DNA of 64,000 nucleotides from Enterococcus sp. DIV0212c (lineage in GTDB: Bacteria > Bacillota > Bacilli > Lactobacillales > Enterococcaceae): positions 186,001 to 250,000 of the forward strand of contig NZ_JAFREN010000016.1 in assembly GCF_017377505.1 (NCBI RefSeq), written 5' to 3'. Numbering within the stretch: position 1 is the first letter of the stretch; every line of letters starts with the position of its first letter. Position numbers and translations under genes: made by a program. Positions 43,559 to 53,600 of this stretch are shown piece after piece. The notes under the pieces are model-generated. The model was not told where the DNA came from and did not search any database. It worked only from the letters and a program-made list of their open reading frames with translations.

Positions 43559-44208
43559 TCGCACAACCTCCGATCTAAATAGCCTTTGACTGTTTGAACA
43601 TTCATTAGTTTAGGTAGACAGATATTTTGTAGAGAACATTTTTTACAAAAGTTGCCGGTTTTAACCTTAGGTGTGTAGCGTCTTGCCCAGTATTGATGCA
43701 TTTCGGCTACATTTTTCTTAAGTTCTTCACGCAAAGCAGGTGTAATTTCGATTTCTTCTCTGCGTTTGGTTTCATGATAGTAGAGATACCCTTTTGGTAC
43801 TTCGCAAACGAGCATTTCTTCTAAACAAACTGCCTGTGCGGTTAACTGTAAGATGTCACTAAGTTCTTGTTTAGGCTTTCCATGTTTATATTCAACAGGA
43901 ATCGGTGAAAACGTTCCTGTCTCTCCGTTTAAAGGCACACCATCTAGATCTTGTACAAATTCCACAACATCACAGATTCCAGTAATTCCTAAGGTTGGTG
44001 AATGGATCGGCAATGCGCGAACAATCAAACGATCTTTACGCTTTTCTCGAATGGTCGGCTGATCGGCTTTTTCATGTAAATATTGCCCTTCTAACGTCAA
44101 CACATTTTCTTGCCATTGTTGTTCGATATGAATCAACGCCCATTGACGACGGCAAAAGAGAAAATGTTGGATACCTGAAATCATTAAATAATCTTGTTCA
44201 TCGTACAT
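43555..44208 (-). CDS. cas4: CRISPR-associated exonuclease Cas4 (type I-C)
   Basis: A 217-residue RecB-type nuclease. An N-terminal Cys in FLFCRRQWALIHIE and a C-terminal cluster CKKCSLQNIC supply the four iron-sulfur ligands. Catalytic Asp in GICDVVEF and Glu-Lys in PVEYKHG are present. Cas4 trims prespacers and helps select PAM-flanked DNA for Cas1-Cas2. It starts 1 bp after the cas7 stop and overlaps cas1 by 4 bp. Confidence 0.95.
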   Translation of the reverse strand: MYDEQDYLMISGIQHFLFCRRQWALIHIEQQWQENVLTLEGQYLHEKADQPTIREKRKDRLIVRALPIHSPTLGITGICDVVEFVQDLDGVPLNGETGTFSPIPVEYKHGKPKQELSDILQLTAQAVCLEEMLVCEVPKGYLYYHETKRREEIEITPALREELKKNVAEMHQYWARRYTPKVKTGNFCKKCSLQNICLPKLMNVQTVKGYLDRRLCE

Positions 44209-44209
44209 C

Positions 44210-45073
44210 TTATAGCCCTTCGATAACGGTTAACTCGATTCCTTCAAGTGGTTCAACTGTTACTTTATAATCATCAAATGATTTTGCACGATCGACTTCG
44301 GGAATTTTTTCAATTTTTACAGAACGATGGACTTTGGCTGATGATGCTTTTCCCATTTTACTTGGGTGTTCCCACCAGTAAATTTTTTCTACAGCCATGC
44401 TGCCGTCTGGGCGAGCGGATGAGGCATCGTTTTCGAAAAGAGTTGTTAGAGCTTCTTTGATTTTTTCTGCGTCATCAGTGGTAAAGCCAGTTTTTTCAGC
44501 AAGTTGGACATTGATACTTCCGTTAAAGACATAAACGCCGAAGTCTACGAAATGTTTGGTTCCCATGGTGTCTGAGCTTTTTCCGCCGCCCTCACTGACT
44601 GAATTGACACTTTTCGTGATTTGCATTGTATTAATGTCGATTGGTTCAAGGCTGACTGCAGTTTGGATGGAAACTGGGCCACGAACACCTACAGAAAGCT
44701 CCAATCCCTTAAAAGCAAATACCTGTCCAAAACTACGCGTATCGATCCATGTTTCACAAGCTACCTCACTAAAGCGGTTAACATCAGCTTTCTTTTTTTC
44801 CGCAGCAATTTTATTTAATTCTTCAATTGAATCCACACGATCCTTCAAGCTCTTAAGCCCATCATCTGCTCGATCATCAGACTGGACAAAAATTCTTTCG
44901 CCTAAGTCTTGAAGACGATTACGAATTTTACGTTTGATGGCTACATCCGAAATTTCACCATACCCTTCAAAATTTTGACGTGGGCGATTGCCATTTAATG
45001 GATCACCATTTGGATTTGCGTTTGTTACTGATGTGATTACCTTAAAGTCGATTTTGTGTGTTAAAACTGTCAT
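44210..45073 (-). CDS. cas7c: Cascade backbone protein Cas7 (Csd2, type I-C)
   Basis: A 287-residue Csd2 family protein: DFKVITSVTNANPNGDPLNGNRPR at the start, WIDTRSFGQVFAFKG and RGPVSIQTAVSLEPI in the middle, typical of the RAMP backbone subunit that coats the crRNA in multiple copies. It lies 3 bp after cas8c, and cas4 follows immediately. Confidence 0.96.
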   Translation of the reverse strand: MTVLTHKIDFKVITSVTNANPNGDPLNGNRPRQNFEGYGEISDVAIKRKIRNRLQDLGERIFVQSDDRADDGLKSLKDRVDSIEELNKIAAEKKKADVNRFSEVACETWIDTRSFGQVFAFKGLELSVGVRGPVSIQTAVSLEPIDINTMQITKSVNSVSEGGGKSSDTMGTKHFVDFGVYVFNGSINVQLAEKTGFTTDDAEKIKEALTTLFENDASSARPDGSMAVEKIYWWEHPSKMGKASSAKVHRSVKIEKIPEVDRAKSFDDYKVTVEPLEGIELTVIEGL

Positions 45074-45076
45074 GAT

Positions 45077-46996
45077 TTATTCCTCCGTTTTCTCTTCTAC
45101 TTTTTTCTTTAACTCTGCTCGTTGACTGTAGTAACCTAATAAATATTTTCCATCCAGTGCTTTATCTGTATATTGTTCAAGATCAAAAGAAGCACCAATT
45201 TCATCTAATAGTTTTTGGTAGTAGCTTCCCTTACCTCTTAATCTCGCCTGGTACGGAATCAAATTTTCTTGAATGATTTTCCATGTTTTTAATGGATGAT
45301 TACTAAACGCATTCATGTAACGAATCGCATTTGTACTTCTATTAATTCCCGCTTTATACAAAGCACGCTCTTCCAAAACATCTGCCACTGCCAACATTCT
45401 CCCAAATAAATAATTGCGATCCGTTTCATCTCTATCTAATGCCACATTTTTTTCCTCCTTTTTAAAATTAAAGTGCTTTTTCATTACAGCACAGGTAATA
45501 CTTAACGTTTTTTCCCATTCCCATTTTTCCATGCTTACAGGATTTGACGCTCGTTGCAGAAGCTTCCTAACTAGATTTATCGGAATCATTTTTCCATCTA
45601 CAACGCAAGGAAATAGTTCATGGATTATATTTTTGATTAAAGTCTCACTTGCTCGTGCACCATAAGCCGCTTCAGCGATATCTCTAAGTGATGGAGCGCC
45701 CCAAAATGTGTAGCGTTGTTTATACTTACTACCAGTATGTCGCCAGAAACAAGTTTGATGCCATTCTTCAATTCGAGTAAAGTATTGTTCTTTTTCGATT
45801 GATCGATAGTATAAAATCCCCATTCTGCCAGGGGTCGCAGCATCTAAAATCATGATGTAGATTGGCTCATGGTAGGCAAGCTTTACGCTATAACCATTCA
45901 AGGCTTTCTTAAATAACTCAGAAAATTGTTGATGTGTTGTATCTGGATTTAGTAGAATTTCTGCTTCTTCATCTTTAGCAAAAATAGTATCAAAATCAAG
46001 AAAATCAGCACTTGAATCTTCTGGATTAGGCACCTCTGTTTCTTTTCTTCCCCAGGTTAAGAAGACTCGTCCGTCCAAAATAAATGCTTGTTTAGCAATC
46101 AGCCATTTCAACGCGTTATGACCTTTTTGGGAGACTTCATAACTAATCGAAGCGACTTGATTTTTGTCAGTAAAACGACCTTTATACGTAAAATTTGTGG
46201 AATCATTTCCTGAAATCAATTTCGCCATATCTCCCCCATAGCGCACCTTTGAAGGGTGATTTTCTGTCAGAGGCAAGATTTCTCCAGTCACATAATCAAG
46301 ACCCTCATTCGTCAATTCTTTGGTGTAATACGCAACAAATGAATCAATTACTTCTGAATCTCCCCAGAGTGGTCGTTTTCCTGTCCCTTGTTCTTGAACA
46401 GCAAATCTGACAAAAGAGGTTGATTGTTCTCCAACTACTACACTAAATAACGGCGGCTTCTCACCAAGTTCTGCTTCAAGCTCTTTTGACCATTTTGGAA
46501 TCAGTTGGTGATTTTTCTCCATCATTACATTTGCTTGCACTAAATCTTCGATTAATTTTCCTTTTTCTAAATAATGCAACACACTTTTAACAACTGATTG
46601 AGAATAATCTGATTCGCACCATGCCTGCAAATTTTCTATATACATCTGATAAGAATTTTTGCCAGCTTTATTCTTTTTGTAAACACCACCATATTTCTCA
46701 AAATCACCCGCAACATAGACTAAATTATCGTGAATCAAATGTGGGGCAGACGTTGATCCAGCTCTTCCAGCTGATTCAATCGTTACTGGAATCATTGTTT
46801 GCGCCTCTTCTTTCGGCACAACATTTGCTGCATAAAATTCACCATCTGGCGTAACTGTGACTTCTATCTGCGCATTTTGATAGGCATGGGCAATTGGTAA
46901 AAGAACGATTTCTTTGCTAGAAGATGTTCGCTGAACTTTCCCTACTTGATCTGCATTCTCTTGGTAAGTTTCATATAAGTCATTTAACCAACTCAT
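45077..46996 (-). CDS. cas8c: Cascade large subunit Cas8c (Csd1, type I-C)
   Basis: A 639-residue Csd1 protein of normal length. Family stretches include IPVTIESAGRAGSTSAPHLIHDNLVYV and YRSIEKEQYFTRIEEWHQTCFW, plus the C-terminal helical part with DRNYLFGRMLAVADVLEE and YLLGYYSQRAELK. In I-C the gene also yields an internal Cas11c small subunit by internal initiation in studied systems; a start near the last 120 codons would serve here but was not pinned down. The first codon overlaps the cas5c stop. Confidence 0.95.
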   Translation of the reverse strand: MSWLNDLYETYQENADQVGKVQRTSSSKEIVLLPIAHAYQNAQIEVTVTPDGEFYAANVVPKEEAQTMIPVTIESAGRAGSTSAPHLIHDNLVYVAGDFEKYGGVYKKNKAGKNSYQMYIENLQAWCESDYSQSVVKSVLHYLEKGKLIEDLVQANVMMEKNHQLIPKWSKELEAELGEKPPLFSVVVGEQSTSFVRFAVQEQGTGKRPLWGDSEVIDSFVAYYTKELTNEGLDYVTGEILPLTENHPSKVRYGGDMAKLISGNDSTNFTYKGRFTDKNQVASISYEVSQKGHNALKWLIAKQAFILDGRVFLTWGRKETEVPNPEDSSADFLDFDTIFAKDEEAEILLNPDTTHQQFSELFKKALNGYSVKLAYHEPIYIMILDAATPGRMGILYYRSIEKEQYFTRIEEWHQTCFWRHTGSKYKQRYTFWGAPSLRDIAEAAYGARASETLIKNIIHELFPCVVDGKMIPINLVRKLLQRASNPVSMEKWEWEKTLSITCAVMKKHFNFKKEEKNVALDRDETDRNYLFGRMLAVADVLEERALYKAGINRSTNAIRYMNAFSNHPLKTWKIIQENLIPYQARLRGKGSYYQKLLDEIGASFDLEQYTDKALDGKYLLGYYSQRAELKKKVEEKTEE

Positions 46997-47727
46997 TATT
47001 CAACCTCCTGTTCCAAAGTTTCAAATAACTGATCGACAGTTTCGATGTCTGTTGGTTCAAATACTTTTGCCTGCATCGTTCTAAGTGGTCGAACTAAGGT
47101 ACATTCTTCAGGTCGTGGAAATTTAATGATGCCTTTTTCCATAATAGGATGCCATAAACGAACAGCTAGTTCGTCTTTCCCTGTTTCATCTGGATAGGAT
47201 AATCCATGAACCATTGTGCCAAAATGCAACTCTCCTTCATACTCATCATAGTCACCTTTTGCTTTGCCAAACTCAACTGGTTCCACATATCCCTGACATT
47301 CTCTTGTTCCTAAAAATACATCTCTTCTTCCGCCAGCCTTGATCGAACGTTTTAAAATTTGATAATGTTTATCTTCATTCCAATCGCCTTTTAAATCTGG
47401 ACGATGTTGATTAAACTCAAAATGAACTTTCACTTCATAAACAGGCTTCTTCAAATACGTATAATATGCTAAATCACTAGCACTGCTGTCGTTGTATTTC
47501 ATTGGGCGCATTCCTTTAGACTCCATTTGAATTGAGTTCATCACGCGAACTTCATCAATGTAGTACACAATCGATGGCTTCCAATAAATGCTTTCCGTGA
47601 TTCCTTTCAGTGCTTGATAGGTGGGAATCTGGTAGGTCATTTTTTCACCACCCATTTTTGTCAAAGGGTCAGTAAAAAGAGCATACTCACCTTCTACTCT
47701 AAAAGAAATTTGATTTTTATATTTCAC
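46996..47727 (-). CDS. cas5c: Pre-crRNA endonuclease Cas5c (Cas5d, type I-C)
   Basis: A 243-residue Cas5d family RAMP protein: [29 protein letters not shown] at the start, [15 protein letters not shown], and [23 protein letters not shown] in the Gly-rich part. In type I-C this protein replaces Cas6 and cuts the repeat RNA, leaving an 11-nt 5' handle. No cas6 is present here, as expected. ATG behind AAGGAGGAGTTAATAG. It is separated from cas3 by a 140-bp palindromic element. Confidence 0.95.
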   Translation of the reverse strand: MKYKNQISFRVEGEYALFTDPLTKMGGEKMTYQIPTYQALKGITESIYWKPSIVYYIDEVRVMNSIQMESKGMRPMKYNDSSASDLAYYTYLKKPVYEVKVHFEFNQHRPDLKGDWNEDKHYQILKRSIKAGGRRDVFLGTRECQGYVEPVEFGKAKGDYDEYEGELHFGTMVHGLSYPDETGKDELAVRLWHPIMEKGIIKFPRPEECTLVRPLRTMQAKVFEPTDIETVDQLFETLEQEVE

Positions 47728-47750
47728 TATTAACTCCTCCTTAATTTAAA

Positions 47751-47860
47751 AGCGTAGCGGGTTCGTCCAACTCTGACAGGAAAATAGGAACTTATGACTG
47801 AGGTGCTTTTTGCCTCATTCATAATCTATCTTTTTCCCGAGGAGTTAGCCCGCGAAGCTA
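47751..47860. repeat. Long imperfect palindromic element between cas3 and cas5c
   Basis: About 110 bp that fold back along nearly their full length: AGCGTAGCGGG...  pairs with CCCGCGAAGCT at the other end, and CTTATGACTGAGG pairs with CCTCATTCATAA around a TGCTTTTTG loop. It is more GC-rich than its surroundings and resembles a small dispersed palindromic repeat. No second copy was seen in this window. Confidence 0.65.
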
Positions 47861-47867
47861 GATAACA

Positions 47868-50303
47868 TTAAAAACCTATATAACCACTTGCCGCTTCCGC
47901 TTCTAAATCGATACCAAATTTCAAATCGTATGCATTACTCGTAAGGGCTAAAACATCTCCATTTAGAAGTGGATAAAGACTGCTAGTTTTTTGAAGTTCC
48001 ATCAATTCATGCTGAAAAATATTGACCATAAATTGCTGTGCTTTTTTCAACGTGGGTGCGTACTCTTCGGGTCTTAAATCACCATTTAAATCCGCAATCA
48101 GTTCATTTCCTTCTTTATATGGAACAAGCACCGATGTTGTTGGACTATCGATGACTTGGAAATATTTCCCTACGGTTTTTGGACTACTTCTAAACGCTAA
48201 ATTAGGAGCAGAACCGTGTGTTCGCTTATAATGCTCAAGCGCATTAGCTCCTTCTCCCAATAAACTAAATAAATTCAACGATGTCTTTTTGACAGGATAG
48301 TTCAATTCATTCTTAAAACAATCATAATAGCGATCAAAATACCGTTTTTGAACATCATGCGAGAGTAATTCCTCTTGTTCTACTTCCTTGTTTTCTTTAA
48401 GAATATCAAGGGTAATTCCTTGCCCTTGTTTAATCTCTGGTAAATGAGTTAGGTTTTCAAGATCAGCTGAAAGATTGACTAGGTATACTGGTTGCTGTTT
48501 GGTTTCACCGTGACGATTACAACGTCCTGCGGCTTGAGCAATTGAATCTAATCCAGCTACTGAACGAATCACGGATTGAAAACTGATATCCACACCAGCT
48601 TCAATTAATTGGGTTGTGATACAGATTAATTTCGTTTTACTACTTTTTAGTTTTTCACGTAATTCATCCAATAAATTTTTCCGATGTTTGGCACACATTG
48701 AAGTACTCAAATGATACAATTCAATATCTTCTAATTGCTGCTCTTCCAAATATTGATATAGACTTCTAACAGCTTTTTTTGTATTTAAAATAATCAGTAA
48801 ATTTTCTTTCTCTACTAAAATTTCTTGGCTAAAATCCGCTAATGCTTCAAGCTTCCATGTTTCATCCATTGTTTTGTCAATGACCGCTACTCGTTTAAAC
48901 TTGGACTCTACTTCTGATAAGTTAGAAACCATTTCTCCGTCGTATTCCTTGTCTAATGCTCTGCCGACGCTTTCTAACGATGGCTGAGTCGCTGTACATA
49001 AGACACTTGTGGTTGCTCCATATTTTTTCAAAAAATTCAAGCTTTCGTTGAATAAATGCGTGCAATTTGTTGGCACTCCTTGCGCTTCATCAAAAATTAT
49101 CACGGCATTTGTCAAATTATGAAAACGGCGTGGATTTCGAGTGCCTCGACTGTAAATCGTATTTAGAAACTGCACCATCGTAGTAAAAATCACAGGACTT
49201 TCCCAATTATCTTTCATTAATGCTTGTTTTTGTTCTAACGCTTCTTTTTCTGCCTCTGATTCTTCTGAATCTCCTTTTTTAGATTCCTCTTGATCCGTAA
49301 AAACATTCGAATGATGCTCTAGAATATTTATTTCATCTTTTAAAATATCTCGGACTGTCGCAGCATTTTGCTCGATAATCGTCGTGAATGGCACGACATA
49401 AATGATGCGCTCTTTTCTATGTTTGATCGCGTGATTCAATGCAAATCGTAAACTGGCTAACGTTTTCCCGCCTCCTGTTGGAATCGAGAGTGTATAAATC
49501 CCCGTCTCTCTTTCAGCAAAGTTTTTGCATTGATCAGACATCTGCCCACGAAGTTGATTGATTGGCGTGTCAGCGGTGAAAGTTGAGATATGTTCTTCAA
49601 GGTTTTGGCTATAGGAGTTAAGCAAGGCTTGATTTTCATGTGCCATAAATTGTTTATCTTCTTCAAATAGCATCGTATTCGTTCGGTCAGCATCCAGTAA
49701 GCAACTATAAATAAATTTCAAAAGGAAAAATGCATCATTTTGTTTGACTCTGCTTTTTCCATTTAATTGATAAAACCCTTTCAATTCTTCTATAGCTTCT
49801 AACAATAACCTTTGAAATTGTTCTTCTAACATTATTTCTTCAAAAAATCGAGTTTTAATCTGCTCATAGTCAACAACCTCTATTTCAGCTACTCGCCTAA
49901 GATAATCAGAGGTCGCTTCTCCTTCTGGGGTAAAAAAATCTTGCAAACCTCGGCTGCTATGATGAGAGATGATCGCATTGCCCACCAATTCAGCAAGAAT
50001 ATATGAAAATGGCTCACGAGTATTTTTGTGGCAATAATCAAAAACTAACTTACCACCAGCGGTTGAATGATCCACACTTCCACGTATCACACTTTTCGGA
50101 TCATTAACAGCTTTCTTCAAATATTCTTGAAATTCGTCGGAATATTTTCCCAAATCGTGAAGTAGACCAGCTAAGTAGCCTGTCTTTCTTAGACCAATCT
50201 TTGCGCCCCAATCACCGCTTAAGGCGGCACATTCTAATAGATGATCTTTTAACAATTGCTTTTCGCCATCTGATTTCCTCACATGCGCTATTAATTTATC
50301 CAT
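47868..50303 (-). CDS. cas3: CRISPR-associated helicase-nuclease Cas3 (type I-C)
   Basis: An 811-residue protein. The N-terminal HD nuclease domain has LLHDLGKYSDEFQEYL and DHSTAGGKL. The superfamily 2 helicase has TGGGKTLASLRFALNHA (motif I, about residue 274), IIFDEAQG (motif II, about residue 401), LCTATQPS (motif III) and QAAGRCNRHG (motif VI, about residue 590). Cascade recruits it to unwind and degrade the target DNA. First gene of the cas operon, ATG behind AAGGAGTCTGAGT. All motifs intact, so interference should be functional. Confidence 0.96.
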   Translation of the reverse strand: MDKLIAHVRKSDGEKQLLKDHLLECAALSGDWGAKIGLRKTGYLAGLLHDLGKYSDEFQEYLKKAVNDPKSVIRGSVDHSTAGGKLVFDYCHKNTREPFSYILAELVGNAIISHHSSRGLQDFFTPEGEATSDYLRRVAEIEVVDYEQIKTRFFEEIMLEEQFQRLLLEAIEELKGFYQLNGKSRVKQNDAFFLLKFIYSCLLDADRTNTMLFEEDKQFMAHENQALLNSYSQNLEEHISTFTADTPINQLRGQMSDQCKNFAERETGIYTLSIPTGGGKTLASLRFALNHAIKHRKERIIYVVPFTTIIEQNAATVRDILKDEINILEHHSNVFTDQEESKKGDSEESEAEKEALEQKQALMKDNWESPVIFTTMVQFLNTIYSRGTRNPRRFHNLTNAVIIFDEAQGVPTNCTHLFNESLNFLKKYGATTSVLCTATQPSLESVGRALDKEYDGEMVSNLSEVESKFKRVAVIDKTMDETWKLEALADFSQEILVEKENLLIILNTKKAVRSLYQYLEEQQLEDIELYHLSTSMCAKHRKNLLDELREKLKSSKTKLICITTQLIEAGVDISFQSVIRSVAGLDSIAQAAGRCNRHGETKQQPVYLVNLSADLENLTHLPEIKQGQGITLDILKENKEVEQEELLSHDVQKRYFDRYYDCFKNELNYPVKKTSLNLFSLLGEGANALEHYKRTHGSAPNLAFRSSPKTVGKYFQVIDSPTTSVLVPYKEGNELIADLNGDLRPEEYAPTLKKAQQFMVNIFQHELMELQKTSSLYPLLNGDVLALTSNAYDLKFGIDLEAEAASGYIGF

Positions 50304-50342
50304 ACTCAGACTCCTTAATTATTTTCTAAATGTCTTAAATAC

Positions 50343-50348
50343 ATTATA
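50343..50348 (-). promoter_or_regulatory. -10 element of the cas operon
   Basis: Minus-strand TATAAT (50348-50343) about 40 bp upstream of the cas3 start. No good -35 is seen in the T-rich sequence before it. Confidence 0.5.
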
Positions 50349-50537
50349 TCATTTATAAAAAAAAGAACTATCTAAAATTTTAAATAGTTGGATTAATTTT
50401 TTTGGTTAAAGTAAAAAAGATAGGTAAGTATTAACATTACCAATAACAATTTTTCACTATTTTCTCTATTAATCCTTTAATTAATATCCTCTCTGATGTA
50501 TTCAAATAAACTAACTTACAAAAGTGCAAAAAAAGAA
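50349..50537. other. AT-rich spacer upstream of cas3
   Basis: No gene or further structure recognised; probably carries the rest of the cas promoter. Confidence 0.3.
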
Positions 50538-50576
50538 CCTTCAAAAATTGTACTTTTCACATACAATTTTTGAAAG
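50538..50576 (-). terminator. Terminator at the end of WxL cassette B
   Basis: Stem TTCAAAAATTGTA / TACAATTTTTGAA (50540-50552, 50562-50574) with a 9-nt loop, 35 bp past the stop of the giant protein gene; on the minus strand followed by GGTTCTTTTTTTGC. Confidence 0.85.
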
Positions 50577-50610
50577 TCCTGTCATTTCTAAATTAAGTTC
50601 TTCTCTTAAT

Positions 50611-53600
50611 TTAAGGTGTTTGTTCGACTTGCCATAAAATAGTGGCTCGATAACCACCTGGCTGTAAGACTTCGCCTGAAGGAACTTCTAAGAACATACC
50701 AGATTCATTTTTATCCCACTCATCACTTACATTATATTGCCCTTTAGTTTCATGTGTTCTCTCGGCTATTGATTGCGTGATATTTTTTGATAAGATAACC
50801 GTTTCTGTGTCACTTATTTTATATCGGATCGCAGATGGTAGAATTTTACTTGGATCTTCTTGGCTCGTTAATGGTTTTTTTAACGTTGCCGTTAAATCCC
50901 AAGCCCCCCCATTTTTACGATTATCCCAAACAATCAATGGTTTGTCATACTTAGCTTTTTCTACTTTGATAAATGGTAATCCTAAGCTTTTGCGTCCGAA
51001 ATTCAAGAAATTAGGAGAAGATTGGACAAATAACATGCCTTTAAATTGATACTGAACGGTACTTTCTTCACCTGTAACAGGAACCTTGGTTTCATTCTCC
51101 GGTTTTTTAACCAATTGATAGTTTTTATCAAGAATCATTTGAAGGATTTGTTGGACTTCTTTTTCTTTGGTTAAATCAATGGTTGTGCCTATTGGTTTAT
51201 CGAAGGTAACCTTCTCATGTAAGGAAGTTCCTGTTTCATCTACAAATTCAATATTTACTTTTTGATTACTTTGGATATCAATAGTGATTGTTTTCTTGAT
51301 TGTTTCTGTGTCTTTTTCTGCTTTTAGCGTCGCCTTGTAACTCCCTTTTTCTGGATTTGGTGTTAAGGTTGTTGATTCTACAGAAAGGTTGACATCCTTA
51401 CTCGAACCCGTTGCCATATCCCAAGCAATAGCCTCTGATTTTTCAAGGATCAGTTTGTTGACTTCAATTTGCGTTAAATTTTGAAAAAGCTCAGGTCCGC
51501 TATTAAAGTTAGTTGCAAATAGATAAAGACCTTTGATTGGCGGTGTTTCATCTATCACTTGTACTGGAATTTTAATCAATGTCGTCTTATCTGGTTCATC
51601 AACATCCGTCATCCGCACCATTACACTGGTTAAGCCTACAGTTGATGTATCCGGCATTTCTCCTTCATATTCGTATGATGCTGCATGCTCTGGTAAGATA
51701 ACTGGGTCTTGAATAATTTCAGACGCTTTTTTAGTAAAAGCAGTTCCTTTTTTGATGATTTGAGGAATCGGCTTTGCCCCAAGATTGTATACTGCAATGC
51801 TTACCACATATTGATCTGAGGGTAGCCCTTTCATAGGTCCTTCTGCTTCATTGATAGCTAAAAGTGAGGTATCATAGTTAAGAATTGTACCTGATTTTTC
51901 ATTAAGTTGTTCTGGTAACTCATCCCTAGAGATAGTTAATGAACTATCAAATTCTTTTTTGCTATTCGAGGTAAACGGCGTTTCGATTTCCTTGCCATTG
52001 GGATAGGTTACGTAAATAGTTCCATAATCATTCTCTGTTGGGATTTTACTCAGCTTATAGCTAGTCTTAAAATCTTTAGCATAGTCTGAATAAACATTGA
52101 AGACTTCTGGTTTAGCTTTTATTTGCATGTATGGAAGCTCATCTCCTGCAAAAATTTCGTAACCTGTCTTTAATGCTTCATCAGGCTCTATATTTTTCCA
52201 AGGTGCACCTAATTGATATGCCGAATCGACACCAGATACAATAATTTGGTCAGCCTCATGATTTTTATTTTCTAAACCATCTGCCGTAAAAGCACTGCGA
52301 AAATAATTAGTACCTCTAGAAACACCTGTATCAGCCCCATTTGAAGAATAGTATGGTCCAACTATATATTTAGTGTAATCTGAAAACCAATTTCCTTGAG
52401 CATCCTTTAACTTGATTGTAAATCTCTTATCTGGACTAGGCTGCATGTAAAAACCACTGTTATTTCCTAGTGAATAGATAGGCACGTAATCGTTATAGTA
52501 ATCCGTATCTACACTTTCCAACATTGAAAATTTCTTCGTTGTATTAGAAAGGTTATACATATCTAATCGGATAGTGAAATTTAAGTTTCGACTCAAAGAT
52601 AAATTGTATACATAAAGGATCTGGTTAGTATCATCTACTAAAATTTGCTTTAACATGTTTTCTTTTCTTAAGAACAATCTTGAAGGAATAGCGGATACCA
52701 CGCCGTCCCAACCAATTCCAGATTCTCTACGCCATTCATTAATATTACTCGTGTACAAAGCTTTACTATTCACTCCTGGAATATCACTTACTTTCCCCAA
52801 ACCATCCCTATACACATATCCTCTACCAGCACTATCGTTAACAATAAAACCTATTTCATTGTCTTGATAATATGAAGATACTCCTCTTCTTGGAAAACCT
52901 ATTTTAGAACCATTTATTGGATTAGTGATGACCCCATTAGTAGAATTTAAGGGAATATTTTCCCATCCTTCTATGCCACTGTCTCCAAATACCTTTTCTG
53001 GAAGAACCATAACATTAATTTTATAAGTCAATAACAGTTCCTCAAAAGTAACCGTTAGTGTCGCCTCTTTGCTTCCTCTACTAGAATTAGTAATATTCGA
53101 CTCGGTAACACGCACGTCTAAATCTTTTCCCGAAGTTAATTCCCATGCTTTTGGTGATATTCTTTGAGTTACCAATTGATTGATTTGTTCAGCCGTTTTC
53201 CCTTTGATATCTTCGCTATAAAGAATTGGAGAGCTAAAACTCATGCCTACTTTTGACTCTAGAGTTACTGTAGTTACTGTTTGTTTATCTGCAGTTACTG
53301 TAATAGGTATTGGAATGACCGTTGAAACATCTTGATGAGTCTTATCAGTCATTTTAATATAGCCCCAATGAAACCCCGGCTGACTCGAATTAAACGTATT
53401 TATTGGTTCAGTGGGATCTCCTGCTTTATTTTTTACCCATTCATACGTAGACCTGTCAGAAGCAGAGTTATTCACAGACTGATATCTCGAAAAAATAAAA
53501 CGCGCATCTAGTCCCATTATGAATTCTTTATACTGATCTACAGTAAAGTAATAAGGTTGCTTCAAGTCAGCGCCAAATAAAATAACGGTACGATTTGTAG

